Shown: positions 1-7,790 of the stretch, piece after piece
How the letters are laid out: each line of letters begins with the position of its first letter
How positions within the stretch are numbered: position 1 is the stretch's first letter
Source: Leucogyrophana mollusca
Lineage: Eukaryota; Basidiomycota; Agaricomycetes; Boletales
Direction: 5' to 3'
Assembly (NCBI GenBank): GCA_021014945.1
Contig: MU266779.1
Coordinates: forward strand, 1 to 14,660
Length of the DNA: 14,660 bases
The notes under the pieces: generated by a model
Databases searched by the model: none
The model's input: the letters and a program-made list of their open reading frames with translations, nothing else
What the model was told of the DNA's origin: nothing
Position numbers and translations under genes: made by a program

Positions 1-132
1 GTTTCCGCCCTTAGAATCCTGTCGAGGAAACGTCCAACGTACTAGCTGCAGGCTTGTTACTAGAGCCTATTACTGGTTCTATATCCAGACTGAGTCCTAT
101 CGTGCACTACAACGTACCCGCGCACGCTGGCG
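1..132. other. Window edge, no gene seen
   Basis: No convincing reading frame or RNA gene is visible. The first 31 bases contain a 6-bp inverted repeat (GTTTCC at 1-6, GGAAAC at 26-31) that is too short to mean much. The stretch runs into the tandem array that begins at 133. Confidence 0.4.
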
Positions 133-213
133 TAAGACTACCGCGCACCTCATAAGACCTACCGCGCACCCACCAAACCTACCACACACTCCACTCGGTC
201 CACCGCGCACGAG
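133..213. repeat. 20-bp imperfect tandem repeat, about 4 units
   Basis: Four consecutive units of 20-21 bp share the core ACC(G/A)CGCAC preceded by AAGACCT-like sequence, starting near 133, 153, 173 and 194. The first two units differ at only a few positions and the last two are more diverged. The array overlaps the 3' end of the small minus-strand ORF, so it may be a minisatellite in its 3' region. Confidence 0.6.
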
Positions 214-607
214 CCCACGCTCCAAACACGCACGTCTTATTAAAGTCGTGTTTGGAGCGCCATATCTTCTTCGCTTTGGCCATGGGCGCCTTTGCTTTGG
301 CAACGGGCGCCTTTGCCTTTGCTGGACGAGGCTGTGGACGACGAGGTTTTGGTGCATTGACCTCTGTATCTGCTTGGGCTGCTTGCGTCTGACTTTGCAT
401 CGCAGTAATGCGTTGGTATCCGTCTTGGATGGCAGCCTCGTGTGCGTCCTTAGCGTCCTTTGCCCGCTGGTCGTCGGCGGCCTTTTCGCCTTTGGTACGT
501 CTCTTGTTGATTCCGTATGCTTCAGCCTCTGCTGCGAGAATTTGTAGGCCAGGACGCTGAGTTGCGTTTTTAGCACGCGTCGACATTCGTGGCGGAAGCT
601 GGGACAT
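179..607 (-). CDS. Small basic Ala/Lys-rich protein of unknown function
   Basis: A minus-strand frame begins at ATG 607-605, with a second in-frame ATG at 586-584 that gives a Ser-Thr-Arg-Ala-Lys-Asn-Ala-Thr start. It ends at 179. The product is about 142 residues from the first ATG. It has a basic N-terminus, a central charged region rich in Ala, Glu, Lys and Gln that would suit a coiled coil (about residues 25-80), and then a Pro/Arg segment followed by three KAKAP-type repeats. I believe short proteins of this composition are common hypothetical proteins in Agaricomycetes, but I cannot name a family or role. It is divergent from the Plavaka transposase, with about 260 bp between the two starts, so it could be an accessory ORF of that element or an unrelated neighbour. 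The last 20 or so residues read through the hairpin and repeat array, so the true stop or a final splice may lie earlier. No disabling lesion is obvious. Confidence 0.5.
   Translation of the reverse strand: MSQLPPRMSTRAKNATQRPGLQILAAEAEAYGINKRRTKGEKAADDQRAKDAKDAHEAAIQDGYQRITAMQSQTQAAQADTEVNAPKPRRPQPRPAKAKAPVAKAKAPMAKAKKIWRSKHDFNKTCVFGAWARARWTEWSVW
218..259. repeat. 13-bp perfect inverted repeat (hairpin)
   Basis: CGCTCCAAACACG at 218-230 is the exact reverse complement of CGTGTTTGGAGCG at 247-259, with a 16-nt loop. It lies inside the C-terminal part of the minus-strand ORF, next to the 20-bp tandem array. As RNA it could form a stable stem. It could be a 3'-end structure or a small foldback remnant. 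Confidence 0.7.
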
Positions 608-868
608 GGCGTTGAATGCGGTGAAGTCAAGGAGGAGGGGATGCTGGTGCAAAATAATGTGGGAGCAGGTCAAGAGCAGGTACACTTTTGTTGCTGTGCT
701 TCAAACTTTGTACGCAACCGGCACAGAACGCTAATCCCAATTTGCAGCCTTACCCTTCCGCATTGACACGCGCGCACGTGTTTGCGCGCACATACTCCCT
801 TCATTCCTTCTGCATTAAGACGCGTGCACACATCCCTTGTGCCACTTTCATCTAGCCGTTCCACCACC
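608..868. promoter_or_regulatory. Divergent intergenic region, putative shared promoter
   Basis: About 260 bp separate the minus-strand ORF start (607) from the Plavaka start (869). No open frame here looks like a gene. No clear TATA box is visible, so the promoter role is inferred only from the head-to-head gene arrangement. Confidence 0.3.
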
Positions 869-3800
869 ATGCGCCCCCAAGCGATACGTCGTGAATACCG
901 CCTGCGATTATCCTGCCAAGTCCCAGGATGCTTGCGTTGGTTCCGCAACCGTTCGGGCCTTACCCAGTACACTCGGTCCGTGCACGCTGCATCTCACAGT
1001 GCCCGTCAAGCCTCCACAGCCCCCTCTCCTCCCCCGAGGCCATTCCGGACCATCTCCCGCCGCAACAGTCGCATTCTCCCTCTGTTCACAACGATGACGA
1101 CAACGAGATGGACATGGACATGAGCCCAGCTCCAGCACATGAGAACCACACCAGTCCTGAAGCAGTATTTACGGGCGCCGGAGAACACTTTTATCGCACG
1201 TTTCACCCATATCTTAACGATAAATATTCAAATTTAGAGTCTCCAAGCGCCCCCCTTCTATATTGTGTTACAGGACGCCCGTGCACAGCGGATGGTGCAT
1301 TTTTACCATCTGATGCTCCGCCACCACCTCCTGAGAAGGCCTAGGACGACTGGTACCCATACCGAAACAAAATAGAATTCGAAACGGCCGAGTTTTTATT
1401 CAAACGAAGCCACATGTCAAGCGCAAAGGTCGATGCAATCCTTGACATGTGGGCGGCTACGCTCACAAAACACAATGACAGCCCCCCGTTTGCTGACCAC
1501 CACGACTTACATAAGGTCATCGACAGCACACCACTTGGTGGTGTAGTATGGGAGAGCTTTGTTGGCCGTTACGAAGGCGAGCGCCCAGATGGTGACGCCC
1601 CACCATGGATGAGCGATGTATACGAAGTGTGGTATCGAGACCCGCACAAGGTTGTTCGGAACCTCCTCGCCAACCCTGACTTCAAGGATGAAACGGAATA
1701 TATCCCATTTCGTGAGTATGACGCAGCAAATGATAAGCCGCAATGGAAGGACTTCATGTCCGGAGATTGGGTATGGCAGCAGGCGGTAAGTCACTCTTAC
1801 CCCACCCGTTTCTGTTGATGTACGCATATTCATGTCACTCGTGTGATCAGGAAGAGATCCCGAATGATACAGCAACTCATGGATCAGCTTTCGTCCCCAT
1901 CTTTCTTAGTAGCGACAAGACGACCGTCTCAGTTGGCACGGGTGCCCATAGTTTCTACCCTCTGTACGGCTCGATCGGAAATGTTCACAACAACGTGCGC
2001 CGTGCCCATCGGGACGCTGTTGTTGTGATTGGTGTTCTGGCAATTCCCAAAAGTAAGTATCATAAGTTACTTTAATCAATTCTGATTGGCACCTAACGTA
2101 CGTGAATCACAGCTAATTGAGAGTACAATGGTGACGATGGCTTTCGCCGTCAGCTATTCCATGCTTCCCTATCAACTATCCTCCAAAGCCTCAAGTGCGC
2201 CATGGCAACACCCGAAGTTGTGCGCTTCGGAGACAATGGTGTTCGACGTGTCATATACGGTCTGGGCCCATATATTACCGAATATGAGGAACAAGTGGTC
2301 CTTGCGGGGATCGTTCGTAAGCGGTGCGCAAAGTAAGTCCTATTTACTTGATTAACCGTTTACGCTGACAAAAGAATAGATGCCTTGCTCTTCGAACAGA
2401 TCGACAGCGGTGGTTTACCCCGTTTCCGTGAGCACACTGATTTGCTCATGAGCACACTCAGACCCGCAACACTGGAACGAATATGGGATTATTGGTGACA
2501 TAGTAGTAAGTCATTTAGACGTATGGGCGACAATATCTATGTTACTGACACACTCAATTCTAAGCCCTTCACGAATGACTTCCCACGAGCCGACGTCCAC
2601 AAACTCCTTGCGCCGGACCTTCTCCATCGAATCATCAAAGGGACCTTTAAAGATCACCTTGTCGACTGGGTGGAGAGATACTTAAAGATTACCCATGGGA
2701 CCAGGCGAGCAGTGGAGACCATGGCCGACATTGGTCGCAGGTGCGTGAACACCGTCAACTGGGTCGATACAATCTCATCATATATTTCCAGGATTGCCAT
2801 TGTGGCATCTTTTGCTGACCTTCGGCGGTTTCCACCAGGCCGCGGGTTCAAACAATGGACGGGGGATGATTCGAAGGCACTCATGAAAGTAAGTGCCTAT
2901 ATTCTTTACGCTCTATCGTACTGATGCTATCCAACAAGGTTTATCTACCAGAAATTGAAGGCCACGTCCCTCGAGATGCCGTGCGAGCATTTCGCGCTTT
3001 TTTAGAGTTCTGTTACCTTATGCGCCGCAACGTCATCACCGAAGACACGCTCGACCAGATTCAAGACGCGCTGGATCTATTTCAGCACTACCGCAAGATT
3101 TTCAAAGCCATCGGTGTCGTCGTGAGCTCCTCACTCCCCCGCCAACACTCTATGACCCATTACCGGTTCTTGATCCAACTCTTTGGTGTGCCTAATGGTT
3201 TATGCTCATCAATTACCCAGTCCAAGCACATCAAGGCCGTCAAGGAGCCCTGGAGATGGTCGAGCAAGAACGCCCCGCTTGGGCAAATGCTAATATCCAA
3301 TCAGCGCATTGACCAGCCTGCAGCATCGCGTGTTGAATTCACCGCTCGAGGGATGTTGTCGGGAACGTGCCTATCAAATGTCCTGGAAGATCTAGGTCAA
3401 TCCTCCTTTGAAAGATTTTAACTAAATTCTGAATACGTATTTTACAGCCGCTGCTGATCCCAACATTGAGAAAGACCAATATTATACAGGCACACCAAGC
3501 TAGACCACAGCCTAGAGACGACTTCGAGGAGGGTGAGGTGGTTGAAGGCCCCACGACACTCGCTGATGTGTGGCTCGCCGAAACCCCCCGTAAGTTATGA
3601 CAGATACTTATAAAACATTTGCTAACACACGTATACTACTCAGAGATCAAGCGTGCGCGCACAGTCGCCGCTTTGGCCGAAGAAATCAACGTCCCACACT
3701 TACCCCGTCTCATTCGATGGTTTTTTATCTTTCCAACTCCAACCTGACGACCCCCGTAATCCCGAGGATGTCCATGCAGCTGCTTATCCCTGGTATGAAG

Positions 3801-4237
3801 GCATGCGGTGCGAGAAAATCCGAGCCTGTCCAATGTGGCGAGGCTTGTATCCGCGCAACGACTACGTGTTCATCAGCACCAGCCCAGATGACGAAGGGAT
3901 GCGTGCCCCCGAAGTGGCGTGCATCTCATGTTTTTTCTCATTCAAGCATGACCACGAGACGCACCCATGTGCCGTCGTCCGTTGGTTTGACAAAGTCGGC
4001 GACACGGCCGACGAAGACACAGGCGCGTGGATCGCACGCCCGGGTATTCACGAAGACGGCTCACGCAACATCGCCGTTATCTACATTGACACAACCTATC
4101 GGGCCGCCCACCTCATCCCCATCTATGGCCCCGAGTTCGTTCCCGACGACATCAAGTTTTATCAGTCGTACGACGTATTCCGCACCTTCTATGTCAATAA
4201 ATACGCCGACCACCATGCTTTCGAAATTGCTTTTTAG
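869..4237 (+). pseudogene. Plavaka-family DNA transposase (KDZ superfamily), decayed
   Basis: This is a spliced DNA-transposon transposase that would cut and paste its element in the nucleus. ATG 869 sits in a good context (CACCACCATG). The product opens with a C2H2 finger (CQVPGCLRWFRNRSG, 914-985) and an acidic linker. Plavaka hallmarks follow: FHPYLN, FLFKRSHMS, DFMSGDW, FVPIFLSSDKTTVS, NVHNNVRRAH, YGLGPYI, FTNDFPRADVH, GFKQWTGDDSKALMK, YLPEIEGHVP, SLPRQHSMTHY, GLCSSIT and KRARTVAALAEE. It ends at FYVNKYADHHAFEIAF (stop 4235-4237). Inferred introns are 1220-1273, 1786-1850, 2053-2112, 2333-2379, 2506-2564, 2741-2791, 2889-2938, about 3396-3447, and 3590-3643. Lesions are a frame change between 986 and 1090, TAG at 1342, TGA at 2118, frameshifts near 2400 and 2474, TAG at 3501 with a further frame change, and a T-run frameshift at 3721-3726. 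The family is near certain from the motifs; exact exon edges around 3400-3520 are not. Confidence 0.93.
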
Positions 4238-4299
4238 CTCGTTCATAGCTTATTGTTCTATTCCATTTCTACTTTACTTCACAGCTCCTTTTTCGTCAC
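4238..4299 (+). other. Plavaka 3' flank, T-rich
   Basis: A pyrimidine-rich stretch follows the transposase stop and probably served as its 3' UTR. I found no terminal inverted repeat here matching the 5' side, so the element's end is not defined. Confidence 0.35.
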
Positions 4300-4844
4300 C
4301 TAGCCAGACTCGCACGACTTGTAGCCCTTGGCCACTTTACCAGATATGTAGTAAGTACAAAAAGGTACAAATACATTGAATGAACGAGGCCGTTGCCATC
4401 GGAAAGCTCTCATACATTCCATCTCCTGTGCACCCTCTGCCTTGAGCATGTTGACGGAGGAGAACTGGAGCACGTCTGTGGGGGGTGGGGCATCGTTCTG
4501 TGAGAGGTAGTCAGGATGGTATCGCCCCAGGAAGGGGTTGAAAGTAACAGTAGACGTGCCCTGGGCAGAGTATACGCCGCCAGCAGCACCACCAACACCG
4601 TCCCGGTAAGTGTCCTGCCCGAGGGTGTCCATGAGCTCCAAGGGTGTCAGGTGAATCTCAGACTCCACGGTGTAGTTGTACAGGGGCTGCGTTGCGGAGT
4701 CTGGGGCGAGTGTGGGTGAGCACTTGAGGGCGGGAGAGGGTTGGCGGCTTATGTAAGTGGCGTCTCTGAGGTGCATGTGGTATACAACCACAGCGTCTTC
4801 GAGAATGTGGTGGGGAAGCTGCAGCAATGGAGCGTGGACATGCC
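4300..4844 (-). CDS. Unrecognised protein, 3'-terminal exon (partial)
   Basis: A minus-strand frame stays open from a plausible acceptor (CACCTTACAG, exon start 4844) to a stop at 4300, about 181 residues. Codon choice is C-ending and coding-like. Landmarks from the N-terminal side are a LEDAVVVYHMHLRDATYISR segment, TVESEIHLTPLELMDTLGQD, FNPFLGRYHPDYLSQND and finally MRAFRWQRPRSFNVFVPF. I do not recognise the family. The last motif recurs in decayed form at 7600-7702 in the same orientation, so this is a repeated gene. Its 3' end lies about 60 bp from the 3' end of the Plavaka pseudogene, tail to tail. Upstream exons are not assignable: the same frame meets a stop near 4910. A plus-strand frame (4741-5034) is also open in exact codon register, so strand choice rests on the longer minus frame and the recurring motif. 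Confidence 0.5.
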
Positions 4845-5330
4845 CTGTAAGGTGAGAAGATGGGAGCCCATTGACGAGCGGCGCAAGTGCGATGCTGCAC
4901 TTCAGTGCCCCAAGGAGCTGGTGCTATACGAGCTGTATGAAACTGTGCACAATGGTGGCTGGAGGACGCTGAGTCTGTGCTCACCTCCACGGCTTATTCA
5001 CTTGCTCCCTTACTGTGCACCCCCCTCGTCTTGAGCGCATCAATGGAGAACGGGAGCATTCACGGGGATGTGGAACATAGTTTTGCAAGAGGTAGCCCCC
5101 TCCAGGTCAGCCAGGTCACCGCATGGGCTAAACTCGCTCTGGAGAGCTGGTGAGGCTGTTCAACACTGCCATATGATACGGGGTGCACCCACGAGCGAAA
5201 GACGAGCATTGTGTGATAGTGATTAATGGCGTGCTCCAGATCTGCTGGACTGTCTTTGTGATGGAAATAAGTACTTAATTCCCGACAGAGTGTGTGAATA
5301 AGTCAAATAAAAAGTGCGCAAAGGAATGCG
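4845..5330. other. No confident gene; upstream intron or exon remnants possible
   Basis: Minus-strand frames upstream of 4844 are coding-like for about 20 codons before stops appear. A plus-strand frame (4741-5034) is open but lies in antisense register with the minus-strand exon. From 5035 to 5330 stops are frequent in all frames and I see no gene, RNA or repeat. Confidence 0.35.
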
Positions 5331-5585
5331 TCAAGTCTGTAGATGGGCAGGAAGATGTCGAGATTGTCGTAGGAAGATGATGAACACCAGTGCACTGGCA
5401 CACATGAGACAGGTAGCCACGACTGACTGGTCTTTACCTGCGAGTGTGAACGGGCGGGTGAGGACTGGGACGGGAGTAAGACAATCAAAAAAGCTTGTGA
5501 GCATATTATTGTGGATTTCTTCATGGACTCCGAGCAGCAGGTGGAGGGCGCTGCCTGAGGTGAGCATGTTGACTGGCATCAGCAA
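5331..5585 (-). CDS. Coding-like fragment with a hydrophobic segment, unrecognised
   Basis: An 84-residue minus-strand frame starts with Met-Leu-Met-Pro-Val-Asn and contains a Leu/His-rich stretch and a hydrophobic run (SVVATCLMCASALVFIIFL, about residues 54-72) that could be a membrane segment or simply an intron in frame. A GTAAAG donor-like site lies just before the hydrophobic run, and a CTACAG acceptor-like site lies near the end, so part of it may be spliced out. It could be an upstream exon of the gene ending at 4300, which lies on the same strand, but nothing links them directly. Confidence 0.22.
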   Translation of the reverse strand: MLMPVNMLTSGSALHLLLGVHEEIHNNMLTSFFDCLTPVPVLTRPFTLAGKDQSVVATCLMCASALVFIIFLRQSRHLPAHLQT

Positions 5586-6763
5586 TAGATGGAACTTAGA
5601 CGCAAGGTTGGACCTTGGCGCAGATATTCAGACTTGGACATACCAATGAGACCTGAGGTTGCTGCTTGTTGTTTGTGCTGTAAAGGTAAACCAGTGCCCG
5701 AAGACCTCACGATAGAGGTCGCGCCCCGTCCCAAGCGTAGGTTAGAGTCGGGCGGGATCCAGGTAAGATAGTGACCGGATTTTATAGTTAAACGCGCCGT
5801 GAGAACAATCATCAATGATGCCCAACAAATCACGTCATTACGTGAGCATGTTTGCTGTGAGAGTCACTGTGACGTGTCAGGACGGATTTCGTCCACACAC
5901 CAGATTCTGCTGGATTCCGTTTGCTGATCACTTTCTACCATTCGATCTGTTTCCTTCCCCCGCCCCGCTCACCGACACGTCTCGTTGACAGCAAGTACGC
6001 CGAATGGGCGGGCACAAGCGAAACATGAAAGGACACGGGGCAGGATGCGGGCTGCACGGCGGGGGCGGAGGACGAAGGCAGCATTATGACAGGTAAGCGT
6101 TGTTGGATTGATGATGGAGCTAATGGCGACGCTAGCGATCGCCCTCGTAGCGCGTTCGCGCAACGTCAACGTGATGTTGTCTTGACTCACACTCAGCTGA
6201 CGTGAAGGCTGGGGCGTTGGGTGGGTTGGATATAGCGTTGGGTGGGCAGGCGGGCGGGATGAGCTCCAACACGCACGCCACCTCAGGATAGTGTTTAGGC
6301 CCTCGGAAGGATTCTGCTGTGCGTGCTCATACCACGCGTGCCTTCATCTCATTGTTTACTCACCCGCGTACGCAGGCCCGCCGGCGACGCGATAAGGCCC
6401 AAGCGAGCCTTGAAGAACTCAAGGAGGGGTCTTGACATATTTGCAGGCATCAGGGGGAACTTAGGCCCGAGCTCTCGCAGCGAGAGGCGCACTGTCACCA
6501 ACCCGACGCCTCACGTCGTTGCCAGTCGATTTGGCGAGCAAACCGAGCAGCTGGGCGGTCCCAGCCACATCGACGTCTCACGAGGGCGGTCAGCACGCCA
6601 TCGAACCCTCAGGTGCCATCTTCTCGTCAAGGCTCGCCGTCGGGTATAATGAAATGCCTGTCAATCACAACGCGTTCCGTCCCCACCACCCCGCTTTCCA
6701 TAAATAACGAGACCAGCACACACTTGCTGCAGACTCGGGCACGCCTCTTACACCGGAATAGCA
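5586..6763. other. No confident gene
   Basis: Only short frames without recognisable motifs occur. A donor-like GTAAGC at 6093 follows a short glycine-rich frame that starts at an ATG near 6004, but no continuation is convincing. A 12-bp direct repeat GCGTTGGGTGGG occurs at 6214-6225 and 6235-6246. The plus-strand frame 6323-6649 is open but Arg-rich and unremarkable. Confidence 0.35.
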
Positions 6764-6799
6764 TTGTCTGAGCGGCCGTCTGTCCACCGACAATCACCC

Positions 6800-6960
6800 C
6801 GGGTGCGCAGTCCTCCAACCTCGCCCAAGCCCTTCACACACCTCACCACCGCTCCCACCGCTCCCCACCCCTCGTCCACGTCGCCCTGCCTCCCCCTCCC
6901 GCACGCGCGCCTGCCCCGTCCTCCCGCTCCACTCCACTGCCCGGCTCAGTACACGCACGC
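6800..6960. other. C-rich, G-poor strand-asymmetric tract
   Basis: The plus strand is dominated by C with few G over about 150 bases, built from CTCC, CACC and CCGC words. Frames here are open on both strands because of composition, giving Pro/Ser-rich or Gly/Arg-rich translations with no motifs. It could be a 5' UTR or promoter pyrimidine tract, or a decayed low-complexity stretch. Confidence 0.5.
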
Positions 6961-7042
6961 ACTCGAGGCACAGGAACACCGCGCGCGATGCAAGGAGCAG
7001 AGTTCACGTCGTTCGTGCGCTGGATGAGGACGGGAGACAGGT

Positions 7043-7252
7043 TGAGGATCGTCGGCACGGGCACGCAGTCCAGATCGAGGAAGCCAATTAGGCCGGGAGT
7101 TCTTCGCCGAAGTTGATGAGAAGTTGTGGAGGGCGGGGAGGATCCACCCTGGTCCACCACCTGCGCTAGGGGTCAGCAGCGAGCGCGCGCAGCTTCGCAG
7201 GGTCGTCGAAGAAGAGGCAGCCCGCGAGGACCCGAAACGCACTTATTGGGTG
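7043..7252 (+). CDS. Coding-like exon fragment, unrecognised
   Basis: The plus strand carries an open frame with a charged, coding-like translation: QLGREFFAEVDEKLWRAG from 7085, then RRVVEEEAAREDPKRTYW, ending at a clean donor GTATGT at 7253. An acceptor-like CTCCAG follows at 7305, and further donor-like (7339) and acceptor-like (7413) sites suggest short exons. Joining 7252 to 7306 puts a TGA directly in frame, so either the splice is different or the gene is broken. Upstream of 7083 the reading appears to continue in a different frame (VHVVRALDEDGRQVED), which points to a frameshift. I do not recognise the protein. Confidence 0.28.
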
Positions 7253-7599
7253 GTATGTGTCTCTCCCTCGTTTCATTTTATGGATTTTAATGACAACCGC
7301 TCCAGTGATGGTGTCATCCGTCAATTTACTGGAAATGTAAGCGCTCTCTCTGTTCAGAAATTCATGGAAAGGGGTTGTCAGCTTTTGTAAATCTTATTTC
7401 TGTGCTACTTCAGCGTTGCGACTAGTGTATTCGCGTCGCTGAACATAGCGCAAGGAAAAGGCTCATCGGAGAGGGCATTCGCCCGTGGTATGTTTCTCCC
7501 TCATTTTCTTTTCTTTTATTGGTAACAAGTGTAAGACTGAGTGTCTATTAATGTGCCTCTTAAGAGCTCCTTCTCATTATAAGATTGTACTTGTGTGCC

Positions 7600-7702
7600 T
7601 TGTCGTACTCGACTGCTTTAGCGGGAAAGTAGAAAGTACGGAAAGGTACAAATAAGCTTTAGAAAGAACTTAAAATCCGCCGGAAAGCTCTAAAAGGAGC
7701 CA
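7600..7702 (-). pseudogene. Decayed second copy of the C-terminal motif found at 4330-4412
   Basis: Read on the minus strand, this segment aligns without gaps to the end of the 4300-4844 exon. Both share AGAGCTTTCCG, then exactly 26 diverged bases, then TATTTGTACCTTT, two mismatches and GTACTT, with further scattered identity. By hand I count about 49 of 77 identical positions. Translated, one copy reads RAFRWQRPRSFNVFVPF and the other RAFR, seven residues, SF, a region with a stop, then LFVPFRTFY. Conservation at amino-acid positions suggests a shared coding ancestor. Only this short piece is detectable; the recombinase pseudogene begins about 90 bp upstream on the same strand. Confidence 0.55.
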
Positions 7703-7790
7703 CCAGAACTTCGAGGTTTTACCGATGAGGCTGCACAGCGCTCGTAAGAAATGATAGTGCCCACCGACAAATGGAATGGTCGCCCAGGCC

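Noticed and set aside
100..115. GCACTACAACG near the left edge, similar to CACTA-type transposon ends
   Set aside because: No inverted partner was found near 4240-5800, and Plavaka is not an EnSpm/CACTA element.
4338..4372. The shared GTACNNAAAGGTACAAATA word as a terminator or element end
   Set aside because: The similarity to 7626-7650 extends into codon-level agreement on the minus strand, so a shared coding ancestor explains it better than a regulatory site.
7463..7489. Translation SSERAFARG on the plus strand, reminiscent of the hAT transposase dimerisation motif SSERAFS
   Set aside because: Only nine residues match, the surrounding sequence lacks other hAT features, and the frame stops soon after in a T-rich stretch. 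Too short to call.
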